Shown here: piece after piece, positions 32,780-44,906 of the stretch
Position numbering within the stretch: position 1 is the stretch's first letter
Layout of the letters: each line of letters opens with the position of its first letter
From: Adiantum capillus-veneris
Lineage: Eukaryota; Streptophyta; Polypodiopsida; Polypodiales; Pteridaceae
Assembly: GCA_014529385.2 (NCBI GenBank)
Contig: CM043956.1
Location: 86,169,721-86,233,720, forward strand
Reading direction: 5' to 3'
DNA: 64,000 bases
Translations under genes and position numbers: made by a program
Notes under the pieces: generated by a model
The model's database searches: none
What the model was told of the DNA's origin: nothing
Seen by the model: only the letters and a program-made list of their open reading frames with translations

Positions 32780-33654
32780 CTTTGCACCTTGTCTAAGTGT
32801 TTGGGACACTCACCTGCTTGTATAAAGAAGATAATGTCTTTTAGCTCCTCTTGACCTTGATATTTGGGTTCATATAGTTTCACACCTCCTACCGCCATTT
32901 GAAGCTTTTCATTTGCGAGTAAGTCTGCTTCCTTGTTATGAGTTCTCACAATGTGTTGTACCTGTGTTGCTTTAAAACCCTTCATCAAAGCTCTTACACT
33001 ACTAAGCCACTCAAACAATGTACAATTCTTGCACCTCCAAGTCCCTTGGATTTGCCTGATCACTAGCAAAGAATCACCTTATATAATAAGTCTTTGTATG
33101 CCTAATTCTTTGCATTCTTCTAACCCAAGGGTTAGAGCAGCATACTCAGCCTCATTGTTAGAGTGAATGTTAGGTAGAGTGATACCTTTTCTAACCATTA
33201 CCTCCTTTTGTGGGTTCAAAATGATGATTCCCCCTGCTGCTTTTTCTTGTTGGCGTTGATAAGCTCCGTCAAAGCATAAAGTATGGGCATTATCAATCTC
33301 CTTCACTTTGAATTGTTTTGAGCCTTCCTCTCTTTGTAGTCGTGATCCTTCCCTTTCTCTCACTTTGTAAGTGAGAATGTCTGCATGTCCTGCTCTTGTG
33401 CTATCTTCTACAAGGAAAGTGTATTCAAATTCTTGGAGTTCAAGCACCCACTTTGCTATTCTCGATGCAAGGCTCGTGTGTTGTACTACATGTGGTAGAT
33501 TGTGCTCTAAGGTGAGAAAAACAAATGGCACAGGGAGAAGATACGATCGAAACTTCCTTACCGCAAACAAGATTGCAAAGACCACTTTCTCCATTTCAGT
33601 GTATCCCTTCTCGGCCGGAGTCATCACCTTGCTTGCAAAATCGATCGGCCTCAT
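32780..33654 (-). pseudogene. RNase H pair, copy D
   Basis: 33079-33654 carries the degenerate first RNase H and the start of the second (CFDGAY, NNEAEY). A GGT-to-stop change at about 33077 breaks it just before the next Asp. The remainder with HNKEAD is in the block 32458-33069. Confidence 0.84.
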
Positions 33655-34612
33655 GTATCATGTTTTAGGATATTTTTGCATCAAAACAACACTAATTGCT
33701 TCGAAACCTACGCTTGGAGTGACATAGTAGGTCTCCTTTGGATCTGGTGGCATTAGGATTGGGAGAGAGCTAAGAATCCTCTTCACTTCCTCAAAACATT
33801 TTGCATGTTCCCTCTCCCATTCAAATGTGGATTGGCTTGCCAACCTATGCAAGGGGGCGATGGCTTCTGCTAGGAGATGGATGAAATGAGACATGTACCT
33901 CACTTTGTGGTTGAAGGTCATTAGCTCCTTAGTTGTTGTTGGTGGAGATAATGACAAAAGGGCCTCTACTTTAGAGGGATCCACTTGAATTCCTTGTGAA
34001 GAAACCACATGGCCTAGCAAAACCACCTGAGATTCACCGATATGACACTTTTCTGGGTTATGTTGTCCCCCAAATTGATGGAGCCACTTAAGCCCCTCTT
34101 CAACCTTTTGGCAGTGAAGTGATCTACAACTATAAATACTGAAATCATCCATAAAGACTCTTATAGATTTTTCAAAGAATGGCTGAAAATAAAAATATTG
34201 TGAATCTCATGAAGGTGCTAGGAGCATTGGTGAGCCCAAAAGGCATTACTCTGAATGAAAAACATCCCCAAGGTGTGATGAAGGTGGTTATTGGTTGGTC
34301 CTCTTCTGCTATTCTAATTTGAAAATATCCTGAATACCCATCACACACAGTGTAGCATTCGTGACATGCTACTTCATTCAAAATTTCATCTTGGAAAGGG
34401 AGAGGGAAGAGGTCCCTCTTTGTCGCAGCGTTGAGGGGTTTGTAATCCAGGTAGACCCTCCACTTACCATTCTTCTTGGGAGTGACTACAATAGGTGATA
34501 CCCATTCGGAGTTGGATATTGGATAGATGAAGCCAGCCTTCAAGAGTCGATTCACTTCTTGTAGGAGAGCCTTTTGTTGCATAGATCCTAGTCGCCTTAA
34601 CTTTTGAGCCAC
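33655..34612 (-). pseudogene. Reverse transcriptase, copy D
   Basis: 34172-34612 holds fingers and palm to FGLTNAPSTFMRF. The frame is lost before FMDDFSIYS, which begins the second open block 33658-34152 (LGHVVSS, thumb, GFEAISVVLMQ). Confidence 0.86.
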
Positions 34613-34639
34613 GGGTTTGGTCCCTGGTTTCAGTTCAAT

Positions 34640-35920
34640 TCAATGCTCTATTACATCTACACCTCTCATTTGTGAGTAGTCAGTGATAAACAAATTGGGA
34701 TACCTCCTTAACATATTGATGTAGGACCTCTTCTCCTCACAAGTAAGATCTTTTGCAAGCATCTTCTCAAATCCTTCTTCAAGGTGGTGGCATCTTTCAT
34801 CCCCTCGTGTGTGATTGTCTGTTGGCTTTTCTTCTACAGAAACATCTTGGGTGTTGGCGTTAAATACACGTCCCATTACCTCCAAAGAAGACTCCTCTTC
34901 ACTGGTTGATGCACTGGTTGATGCTTCCTCATCACTTGAGTAAGGACTCTCCTCCTCACTCTCTTCATCTGTCGTGGTTTCATAGTTGATATCTAGTTGC
35001 TTTCCTTCTCGCCAATCATACACCACCGGTTGACCCTTCTTAAGAATCAAACGACCACTTCCCCATTTTTTATCTGCATTCACAGCAATGAGCCAAGGCC
35101 TTCCTAGGATGATGGGATAGCCCTCTCCCTTAGCTGGCATGACATACATATCCACTCGTGCATCTATGTTACATACAGAGACTTTTACATTTTCAATGAT
35201 CCCCAAACACTTCACACTTGAGTTGTTGGCTAGCCTAGCTTGACAATTAGAGGACTTTGTAATTTCAAGCCCTAACCTATTCATTGATTTTTCCGTGATC
35301 ACACACATTTGAGCTCCACCATCAACATATACATTAGACACCTTTTTACCCCTTATGTAAGCATCCACAATGGGTTCCACATCTTTTTGTAGCTTTGAGG
35401 CCACAACCTTAATGGAAAGATTTTCTTTCTTCTTTGGAATTCTTGTACTTACCAACTTTGGCCATTGCCTTCTTACTTTGGCTGACAAGTGTAGAAGTTG
35501 AGGCCATGAAATGTTTTGCTTTTGGGTTTGTAAATCCTCCAGTATGTTGTAGGGCTCTAGCTCCTTTCCCAATGGGAAGTCATTGATACCAATTTCCCTT
35601 CGCCTTGATCTTTTCTTCTTGCTACTTTCAACTTCTTCCATCTTTGACTTCTTCTTGTTGTCCCTTCTGGCTGAATTTGTTCCTTCACTTCTCATGTATT
35701 CATCCTTATCATGTGATCTTGTGCGTTTTTCTGCCGGCATAACATCAAATTTTAGAGTATGCTCATCTATTACCTTTTCTAGCTTGATGATGTTGACTCC
35801 TCTTTCTTCCTCCTCATGTGGGACGGGATTTGTAGGCATTGAGCTAGTTCTTGCTGCACAGTGAGAGGATGCGGTCTGGGGGGATATATGTCTCCCGGAA
35901 GTCGCCTTGGATGTGGACAA
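34640..35920 (-). CDS. Gag C-terminus and protease, copy D, fused open frame
   Basis: A 426-residue open frame joins the basic end of gag to protease (VYVDGGAQMCVI, GYPIILGRPW) and to the start of the RT region, with no stop or shift at the gag/pol border. This shows that the family encodes one Gag-Pol frame. The first residues come from a shifted frame caused by a loss of about 37 bp near 35830, so the ATG is not natural. Confidence 0.85.
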   Translation of the reverse strand: MSTSKATSGRHISPQTASSHCAARTSSMPTNPVPHEEEERGVNIIKLEKVIDEHTLKFDVMPAEKRTRSHDKDEYMRSEGTNSARRDNKKKSKMEEVESSKKKRSRRREIGINDFPLGKELEPYNILEDLQTQKQNISWPQLLHLSAKVRRQWPKLVSTRIPKKKENLSIKVVASKLQKDVEPIVDAYIRGKKVSNVYVDGGAQMCVITEKSMNRLGLEITKSSNCQARLANNSSVKCLGIIENVKVSVCNIDARVDMYVMPAKGEGYPIILGRPWLIAVNADKKWGSGRLILKKGQPVVYDWREGKQLDINYETTTDEESEEESPYSSDEEASTSASTSEEESSLEVMGRVFNANTQDVSVEEKPTDNHTRGDERCHHLEEGFEKMLAKDLTCEEKRSYINMLRRYPNLFITDYSQMRGVDVIEH

Positions 35921-36711
35921 TTGTACATGCCATGTCCCATTTTACTGCAATTCCAACATCTCAACTCTTGAGCTTGTCTTCGTTGATTGCGATTCCCTTC
36001 TCTTGGTTGTCGTTGTTGAGGTAGGCCCTATACTAGATTCAGATTGAGGTTCTCAAGATGTTGAGTTAGCCTTTGTAAAACCTCTTGTTGAGAGTTATCT
36101 CCTATTTGTGAAGATTGTGCAAGAGGGGCCTTAATTGATGCTTCCATGGTTTGTGAAGACTCCCTCTCACTCAGTTCATTCAAACCCCTTGCTCTATGTG
36201 CTTGGAAGTGTAGTTTTCTAAACTTGATGATGGCTACCTCACGTGCTTCTTCGAAGGTGGATGGGAATTTTAGCTCTACTTTAGCCTTTAAAAGTGGATA
36301 CAAGCCACCCATGAATCTCTGTTTTTTTAGAAAGTTAGGTGCACCACCATGATTTTCTAATGTAGCCTCCCACCTACCCCATAGATTGACAAAGCTTGCT
36401 TCATAAGAGGGATAGTCTTCAAGTGATACCTGCTTATGTCCAATAAGACATTTCCATAGTTCTTCAAAAGTATCACCTTGCTCGAACTTAGAGAGGAAGC
36501 TTGCTCGTAGTCTCTCCCAGTTGGACTTAATTTGGGGTTGCAAGGTCTCATACCATGCTTTAGCTTCTGCTTTTAGAACCAACGGGAAGGCTCGTAGCTT
36601 TACTTCCTCTTCATCTCTCCCGGATATGAGATGTGCCATCTCCAAGTTGTCAAGAAACTCTTGCGTATCTTCCCCACTTCTTGAATAGAACGTGGGAAAA
36701 GAACTTGACAT
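35921..36711 (-). pseudogene. Gag N-terminal part, copy D
   Basis: ATG at 36711 (minus), open to a CAG-to-TAG stop at 36028 after about 228 residues. The knuckle CWNCSKMGHGMYNC lies at about 35910-35962 in the same frame after the stop. Confidence 0.85.
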
Positions 36712-36829
36712 TTTGTTTACACTTTTTGAAATTTCTTCTTTTAAAAGAAACTTTTCTCTTACGGGTCGCACAAGATTGTTGACACTATAAATCTGATTAC
36801 ATTAAAATGAAGATGTACACATCCATTGT

Positions 36830-37267
36830 TAATTCGTACATTATCATAGGTAGAATAAATGGATTAATTGAAGCATTGATTTCATTGAGGTGAGAGGATC
36901 CAAATATCCTCCTTATGATAGATTGAAACCTAAACTTAGTTGCAATCATTATATGAATGGATTGCCGAGCAATAGGCGTTAAAGGTTCATTGTTTTGATC
37001 GTGATTCATGTGCTACTCCTCGTTGTTGGTTCGAAGACCTCGTTCCTTCATATGGCCCTTGAGCACCCCTTCACCACTCCTTGTTCCTCCCTTTAAAACA
37101 AAATGAAAATGTGAACATCAAAAGAAGTTTCATAATTGATGATTGGAAGTATAATTGGATTGGGATGCCAGTATTTCTCTAAGTCTTTCTGCACCAAACA
37201 TAAAAAAACAATGCGTTGCTGGGAAAAAGACTTTCTATCTATGTGAACATTTACTCTAATGTGTTGT
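36830..37267 (-). other. 5' untranslated region of copy D that is deleted in B and C
   Basis: 438 bp present in D and, for its gag-proximal part, in A (1-84). It should contain the primer binding site and LTR end, but I could not identify a convincing tRNA match. The break sequences share TTGT. Confidence 0.7.
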
Positions 37268-39431
37268 GCAAAATGAAATGGATAAATGGGACTCCATTGT
37301 TCATCACTAAAGAATTTGAAGGTAACTTGGAAGGCATTCCTCCTCGTGGGGCACCACTTTATGAGGGCGAGCTTTTTGAAATGGAGCCTCTAAACCCAAA
37401 CCAATGGCCTACCCTCACAAATGTTTGTAAAGAGGTACCGCACACTACTTGGGGCACCACCTTTTTTTGGGAGTGGAGAAGGAAACCAATCAAAATAACA
37501 CTTGCACTCACCCACTCAAGCAACACACTTTGAAAACCCCCTTACTCTATATACACTTTGGACACTTGAACACCATCAACGATTATGCAACCCAATGCCA
37601 TGCATCAAATGAAATATGCAATTTATGGAATAGGATTCACCCTCTCCCCATAAGAATACCCATAATACATCCAAACTCCTCCTCTCTCAAGCGCTCATCA
37701 AAAAAATCATGCGCAAGAGACTTGCCTCTCAAACACACAAGAGAATCCCTTACATCAAACTAACACAGTTTGCATAGAGAGCTCATCTCCATCTATGCAA
37801 TGCCGTGCCACAAATAAAATCACCACGAGAGTTAGCCACATGCATATGTAATGAAGAAAAAGAGAGTTGGAGTGAGAAATTTCTTTAGACCAATTGAATA
37901 AGTGTGGAGAACCAAACCAATGGTAAATTGAGAATAGAACACTTACTTGATTTCTCGCACACCTTTATTAGGAAGGACAGACGCTGGCTAACCATCACGA
38001 ATTGCGACACTTGAAAGTTTTGAAGATGATTTAATGATCATTAACATAACCATGAGAGAGATCATGATGTATTTACAAGTTATTGAGGTGCTACAAATGG
38101 TTTATTGGGTTGATGGAGTTAGAGATTGTAGAATAGAAGAGTGGAGGATAGAGTTGCACTTCCTCCAAAGAGGAGGCTTAGGACGGAGGATGTGAAGAGA
38201 GAGAGTTGGGGTTTTCTCTACTATTGATCAAGAAACAACATCAAGTTGAAAATATAGGTGTGTGTCCTTGAGTCTCTCCAAGGGGGCTATTTATAGTTGT
38301 GTAGGAGTGGGATTATGCTACACTTAATTAGGGTAAGTGATTACCCCTAATTAAGTGTCCTTTGACCACTCATTGAATATTGGACATAAAAACCGACTAT
38401 TTATTCACCAAAAATATCATTTTAGACCGTGAAGGCTCCATAGGGGTGCATAATGTAGGTGGGCCCCACCATGAGGCCCTACGGTGGCTCTACTGCGGGG
38501 TATCTCAACTTATCTGTCTTGCATTTAGAAAGCATCTTTAGGTTGGTCCCATCACATGCAAGTGACCTTGAACACTCATTGCTCTTCTAGAAGATGAGTA
38601 GGGGAAGAAATAAGATCTCACCCTTTTGATTTACTTGATTTACAGTTCCCTTTTGCTGCGATCTGAACAGATTTACACTATTTTGACCATAACTTTTTAC
38701 CTGTAGCTCGGAATGACATGCTTCAAAAGGCAAATTTGACCTTCTCAACATGTTTGATATGAATTTGTACTATTCTTCACGCCCATGCACCAAGGAATTC
38801 GTTTTGGAAGGTCCACACTAGGCTAGGGAACCTTTTGCTTCCAAGTCTTCTTGTATGGGCCCTTTGCTTGTATGCATCCAAGGGGAATCATGCTTTTTCA
38901 AAAGTCTATGATGCTTAAACAAATAGAGGAGGGCCCAATATTATTTGATTGTGAAAAGAATATATAATTGGAGTCTTTTTGAAAGGAGAAAAACTATATG
39001 TATATTCTTAAGAGACATTGGGCCACCTATGTAGGGGGCATAGAAGACTTGTAGAGAGGGACCATAACCTTTGGTAAAGACAAGTGGAGAGTTGATTTCC
39101 ATGGTAATTTATCTATATGGGATGGAAGATGGATATACTATTTTTCTACTACTAATTCACAAGAGGTAAGAAAGTTTGGGGGTAGATAGTTGGTTATTGT
39201 ATGCTTACTTTTATTTACAAAGCAAAAAAGAAAAGGGTGGTAATATAAATATATGACTAAGGTGACATTTTTTGGGAAGAGTACAATGTATGTGTCGCCA
39301 CAAAGGTTAAACGAAAAGGGGGAATTTACTCTAGATAACTTCAGAGCGTAGAAAAATATATACACATATGAGGAAGAGGACGTTGAGTAGGCTGACAAAT
39401 GTTGCAAAAAGATGGTTACCATTTTATGCCA
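37268..39431 (-). repeat. 5' LTR of copy D, intact outer end
   Basis: The outer end reads, on the minus strand, TGGCATAAAATGGTAACC at 39431. About 2.16 kb are collinear with the A LTR; the inner border is uncertain. TATA box at about 38288-38297 (minus). The adjoining bases 39432-39436 (TCTTA) would be one target duplication; its partner is not visible. Confidence 0.85.
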
Positions 39432-41221
39432 TCTTAATAGAAGGTGATCGTTGCAACATTATAAACGCCAAATGATTAAGTAACACAAGATTTCAAAACA
39501 ATGTAAGTATAATAGGCGCTCATCCTACAATGGCAATTGCAGGGAATCCAAAAAATTTTCCAATCCATAGGAACTGCAAACCTTAGCTCAAGAAGTCGAT
39601 GCTATGCTGGCACTCTGGCCCCACACAATCCCTGGAACAACTCTACTTTTGTTAGTGCTGCCTGATGCACAAACTCATGAGCTGCAGAATCCAAACCAAG
39701 GACTCAAAAATACACAAGGTACATGTGTTTGCATGGCACGTACGTGAGATGCCTTTTTGGAGATCCTCACAAGTACATCGAGGAAAGTTTGCAATGGTTA
39801 CCGCATAAGTAATTCCCTTTTGAACTGAGCCTGGAGTGCTAACATGAAAAACATGCGATGCATTTGGTACCATATAACCTCTCTCACTAGATGTGCTTCC
39901 ATGCTTTGGCCCAATGATATCCTGTCATTGAAGTCTTTGGTTAATTTTGTCCTCCACCTTACATGCTTTCCATCTCTAAATCTAGCACGGAAAGAGCTCG
40001 GTTGTGTTCCACATTCCCCACCAATATCGAGGTTCTGTTGTGCTGTCATATTATCTCCCTGAAGCACAAATCCATTTTTGTGCAGCATCTTAACCTCCCA
40101 TGGAAGCAGACACGTTCCCTCTTCACAACCCACATCCCCGGAGTTGGGCCAGGAGGTCCAATAATCATCCCATCAATATTCCATGCATGAGTGGTATTGT
40201 CATTGCAAAACCATACAAACCCCTCAATAATTCCTTCTGGTTTGGCACCCACATCGGGATATTTTCTCCTTCCCCAAAAGCAAGGGGCAGGAACACCATT
40301 TTTCACATGATCTAAATTGTTGTTTATGAACCTACCACAACGTACTTTCTCTCCGGGGAGAACACCAAAAAATGTCATTTTTCTGCGAGACTCAGTGCGC
40401 CTAATGGCCCAAACAGTCCGAGGCACCTTTTTCTCTGGCCAAAGACCAGGAGTAGCGAAAGCATTTTTCTGGCTATGTGGTACATTGTAAATTGGAGTAG
40501 TGACAGTAAAAAACTCTAGCCTATGAGAGTCTTCTTCAAGAGTTTCATCAGGATCAAGAAAGATTGAGCGTGATTTTTGCACACTCTTTTCCCTTATTGG
40601 AGCTCTATTCATCTCTGGACTTGGTATTTGCATTTCTAAACTTGCTGACTGAGCTACATCAAGAAGTTTTCTATTCGATGTTGATGGTGAATGATTGCTC
40701 ATAAATCTGGCTGCCAAGTCTGCCATCATTGGTCCTATGGATGAATGCATGCCCTTCAACTAGGCATTGTAGCGCACACTTTGAAGAACTGCTAGTGACA
40801 TATCTGCACAAGTGACTTCATACAGACCAATGTTATTCTTATAACCAATTGAAGCACGCATACTTGAATTTTTTACCTCAGAAAGATTTGTTCTAGGGAC
40901 AAAAGAACCTATCCCATATTGAGCAACAAATCTGTCTCCCCAATGTGGCACTCTAACATCCCACCATTACAACCATGTTTCCAATGCTGGAATCTCATTC
41001 AAAATAGCATGGCCCATTTTCCAAAACTGTTTGAGTTCATCCTTGCATACTTGTGCAGCATGTTCTGAAGGTGCATGTAACCATTTTCGACACAATAAAT
41101 TATGCTCCTCTTGATAAGAGGAATGTATACACTTGACAGTGTGCTTAACCATGCTTTGCTCCCAATGAACACATGATCTCTCTTTCTCAGGCATCTTTTT
41201 TTTGGCTCCACCAAAATAAAC

Positions 41222-41226
41222 AGTAC
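41222..41226. repeat. Left target-site duplication of the small LTR element
   Basis: AGTAC, repeated at 43418-43422. Counting one AGTAC only, the host reading frame (CIAVRT to VYFGG) is continuous across the site. Confidence 0.93.
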
Positions 41227-41368
41227 TGTTGAGCTTATATGTGAAGCTACTCAATATATGGCTTCTCTATATATGGCACCCAGGTCCCCTCTATATATAC
41301 ATCATCTCATGTGTGTATTCTACACACTTTGGGGTTCTACTTCTGTGCTCTCTCCTTCTCTCTCAACA
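41227..41368 (+). repeat. Left LTR of the TRIM-like element
   Basis: 142 bp, TGTTGAGCTTATATG to TCTCTCAACA. Confidence 0.95.
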
Positions 41369-41380
41369 TGGTATCAGAGC
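41369..41380 (+). promoter_or_regulatory. Primer binding site (initiator tRNA-Met)
   Basis: TGGTATCAGAGC directly after the left LTR, the standard initiator-Met primer site of many plant LTR elements. Confidence 0.92.
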
Positions 41381-41409
41381 AGTACGTTTTTGTTTTTGAT
41401 TTTTCTCCT

Positions 41410-42140
41410 GATCAAAATTGATTTTGCAGAAACTATTCGCGAGAGGGACGGGAATCGATGTGGTCTACAACTTTGCAGAAGGAAGTTTCTTCAAATTCTG
41501 CACCGATTTGAGTTATCATTCGCGGACTGCGTACATACCTGAAAAACAGCTTCCGCGTTTTGTTTTTGATTTTTTTGCTAATTGGAAACGATTTTGTAGA
41601 AACTACCTGTCAAAGGGACCGGAATCGATGTGGTCTACAACTTTGCAGAAGGAAGTGTTCTCAAATTCTGCACCGATTTTGAGTTATCGTTCACGGACTG
41701 CGTACATACCTAAAAAGAAATTTTCGCTTTTTGTTTTTGATTTTGCTGCTTATTCAAAACGACTTTGAAGAAACTACCCGTCAAATAGACCGGAATCGAT
41801 GTGGTCTACAATTTTGCAGAAGAAAGTATTTTCAAATTCTGCACCGATTTTGAGTTATCGTTCGCGGACTGCGTACATACCTGAAAAGCAATTTCCGTTT
41901 TTTTGTTTTTTATTTTTCTGCTTATTGAAAACGATTTTGCAGAAACTACCCGCGTGAGAGACCGGAATCGATGTGTTCTACAACTTTGCAGAAGAAACTA
42001 CCCGCGATGGGGATTGGAATCGATGTGGTCTATAACTTTGCAGAAGAAAGTTTCTCTAAATTCTGCACCGATTTTGGGTATCGTCTCGGACTGCGAATAT
42101 TTTGAAAATCAAAATTTTACGTTTTGTTTTTGATTTTTCT
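41410..42140 (+). repeat. Tandem repeats of about 160-180 bp inside the TRIM-like element
   Basis: Four full units plus one short unit. GGAATCGATGTGGTCTACAA recurs at about 41451, 41631, 41792, 41964 and 42016, followed each time by TTTGCAGAAG and mostly by CTGCACCGATTTTGAG. Confidence 0.9.
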
Positions 42141-42369
42141 CATAATTGAAACTTTCTCAATTATATTTTTCTTCATCAATCATATATTTGTTTACTGACG
42201 TAACTTTGTTGCAGAAGCCAGTTACACATCGTTCCGATCAGTCGAGCCGTTGATGATCGTCCAAATTCTATCGAGCTACTGTTGGTACATGATCTTTTGT
42301 TATATGATATACTCGTGTTCATTGATTCTCGTATAATTATTCTTTTAGAGATATAGTTTACGTCCTTTT

Positions 42370-42640
42370 ATTGATAATTTCTCATTGATACCATAGTGAT
42401 TTTGATGGTACCATGATGATGTTTTGTTTAAATACTTTGGTCTTGGATGATTTTCGTTGATACCATGATGATATGTCATTGATACCATGGTTATCTCGGT
42501 GATGCCATGATGTTGTTTCGTTGATACAATGATTATTCTCAGTGATATCATGATGCTTTTCGTTGATACCATGATCATTTATTCATTTTTATTGATATAA
42601 TGATGATATTTTGTTAATACTTTGATGGTATTCATTGATC
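42370..42640 (+). repeat. Short degenerate repeats TTGATACCATGATGAT
   Basis: About twelve variants of (T)TGATACCATGATGAT. The minus-strand ORF here (42345-42578) is an artefact of this repeat. Confidence 0.85.
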
Positions 42641-43265
42641 ACTACATTGATAAATGTTGTTTTATGTAGTATATACACATATCACTTGCATCACGTAATC
42701 ACACATTTTGTACTTTTACGTTTATACTTTATGTACCATATGTTGTCGTGCGTATATATGTCGTCAAAAGAGTGGCGTCGCGAACCATCTCTTATGGCAT
42801 TGTGAACGTAATTATTTCATTCACGATGCTAATAATTTTCATGACATGTTTTTTTTTAGAGTCTATGATCTATGTAGGATTTATCAAAGAATTGATTTTA
42901 TGAAGACAAACTTGGTGACAATAAAAGATTTATGAAGATATGTTTGCTGATGCCATATTGATGACAACATGAACACATGTTTGGTGATGCGATATTGATG
43001 ACAAGCTACACAGCAGATTTACGGAGACACTTTTGATTACAAGCTAATCGATAGCTTTTACACCTCTTTATTGAACCTTTGTATTCATTATTATATTTGA
43101 TAGGATAGGAGTAATGTACATTCATTGTAAAAGGAGTGATGTAGCTCCTCGTAAACATTTGTATATCCAATGATTTTAATAATATAACGGTGGGTGTATA
43201 TAGAGCTATGGGTTTTTCCCTTGATCCCCCAAGGGTTTTTTCATCCACAGTTAGGGACCCTTATT

Positions 43266-43275
43266 TGAGTGGGGG
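43266..43275 (+). promoter_or_regulatory. Polypurine tract of the TRIM-like element
   Basis: GAGTGGGGG immediately before the right LTR. Confidence 0.75.
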
Positions 43276-43417
43276 TGTTGAGCTTATATGTGAAGCTACT
43301 CAATATATGGCTTCTCTATATATGGCACCCAGGTCCCCTCTATATATACATCATCTCATGTGTGTATTCTACACACTTTGGGGTTCTACTTTTGTGCTCT
43401 CTCCTTCTCTCTCAACA
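43276..43417 (+). repeat. Right LTR of the TRIM-like element
   Basis: 142 bp, matches 41227-41368. Confidence 0.95.
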
Positions 43418-44906
43418 AGTACGAACTGCAATACAATTTGCATTTTCCTTATCTGCCATAAAACCTCGAAATTCAGGCTTATCAAAACCATGATCAACTA
43501 CAACCTTATTAAGCATTTTCCAAAACTCTATCTGTGCCTGCTTGTTTTCCACATAGTAGGCCAACCCTCCACACGATGAACATGATTGAAATGCACCCAC
43601 ATATCTTGCAAATTTCCACCAGGGCGCATATGGTTCACCAAATCAACACCACTCCCTGGTCCAATAGTAGACATTTTAAATATATGAGGTTGTTGTCCAG
43701 GTCCAAGTTGACCTGGAAAAAGAACACTTTGGAGGAAGGGATATCTTGATTTTGACTTTAAAGTCCAAATAGACTCCAAGCCAAGAGGTGTAATTCCGTT
43801 TGCCCGTTTAGCTGACTCTAAGGTTCTTTGAGCACGCCGCTTGTCTAACAATGGGGTTACGGAATCTATAAAACAAAAGAACTCTCCATCTATGATTGGT
43901 GAGTCACCACCAACTACTTGAGAAACAAGCTTGTCCATAATTAGGTCTTCTGTAGTTTTTCTTTCAAGCTGTTTGGCAGTTTTTAGAGTATCTTGAAGGC
44001 AGCTCGATGCATTAAGGCATCAGATATTGACTGGTTTGCAACTCCACTCTTCCCCTCTACAACAGGGTGTTTATGAAAACCTAAATGCAATACACATCTA
44101 GTAACTCCAATCTTTTCTGATGGAATACAATAATATATAACTACAGGGCAAGTGTCAATGCACTCTGGAATTTGACGGCAATGAAAGCATATAAGCTTTC
44201 CATAACCAACATCCAAGTGTCCTTTACTAGGAGCACGTGCTAATTTTCCTCGCCATTGAGACTCATTAAATTGTCTCCTTCCCTGATAGTATGGACATTC
44301 TATATTGGAGCGTCTCAAATGACCTCCACACCAACTAAAACGAATAGTCCCATTGAATATATCATTATTGCAGGTAACATATTCTGTCCAAACATGCCCA
44401 TCAAATCTATGTTCCATCCCATACATAGCAGAGTTGTCATTTTGAGGAGGAAGTTCATAGGCAACATACCCATCATAATAAGTAGGCATTTCCAAAACCT
44501 TAGTGACACTTGTAGCAGAGGAGAGTGCAATATATAGATTGGTTTGCAGACGAAGAGAACGAGTAACATCAAGTACACTTCTGATGCATGCAGTGCCATC
44601 TTCAACATTGATTGGAGAATCTTTTGAGCCAGCATTTGACGTTGATGGCTGTTCGTTGCTAAGTACCTTGTAAAACTGTGAATATTCGTGATCCAAATTG
44701 TAGAAAAACTCATTTGAATCATTACGTGCAGGTTCAATTCTAACCTGCTCACCCTGTAGTGTAAGTGGACGCAAAGAGAAATTTTTGATCTCCAGCTCAA
44801 AATGTTCTGTTAAAGCTTCAACAGTGATAGTGCAATACCTACTTTCAAACATTAGCACAAGCTTCTGCTTATGCTTGGGACCGAAGATAGTGATATGACG
44901 AGCCAT

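Larger units (their letters stand above)
31422..37267 (-). mobile_element. Ty3/gypsy copy D, internal region
   Basis: Minus-strand copy at the 5' end of the tandem array. It alone among B-D keeps the full 5' untranslated region (36830-37267). The intact outer LTR start is at 39431. Confidence 0.92.
41227..43417 (+). mobile_element. Non-autonomous LTR retrotransposon (TRIM-like), 2191 bp
   Basis: 142-bp LTRs (TGTTGAGC to CTCAACA), an initiator-Met primer site, a G-rich polypurine tract before the right LTR and 5-bp AGTAC duplications show a complete element. The internal 1.9 kb has no coding sequence, only two families of tandem repeats. The LTRs differ at about one position (ACTTCTG versus ACTTTTG), so insertion is recent. 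It is larger than typical TRIMs. Confidence 0.93.
39652..44906 (-). pseudogene. SWIM-containing transposase-like pseudogene, probably MULE-related
   Basis: Read from 44906 down. 43983-44906 is a 307-residue open block with MARHITIFGPKHKQ and a Cys/His-rich segment. 43528-43938 and 43412-43600 continue it through frameshifts. After the nested element the same frame resumes at 41254-40967 with RSCVHWEQSMVKH, then 40760-40951 with TNLSEVKNSSMR. A SWIM-like finger (FPRCTCEDL) lies at 39652-39873 after another shift. A C..H motif, a TN..E..NS motif and a late SWIM finger suggest a Mutator-like transposase, but I did not recognise a full DDE set, so a domesticated relative is possible. Stops at about 40966 and 40759 and at least three frameshifts make it inactive. 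Confidence 0.6.

Noticed and set aside
36830-37267. Candidate primer binding sites for the Tat-like family, such as TGGTGCAGAAAG
   Set aside because: No LTR terminus CA is adjacent, and the match to a tRNA end could not be tested because no intact 3' LTR end is in the window.
41410-42140. Regularly spaced repeats that might suggest a CRISPR-like array
   Set aside because: Units are 160-180 bp tandem repeats without spacers, inside a plant LTR element.
42345-42578. 77-codon minus-strand ORF rich in Met, Ile and His
   Set aside because: Product of the TTGATACCATGATGAT repeat.
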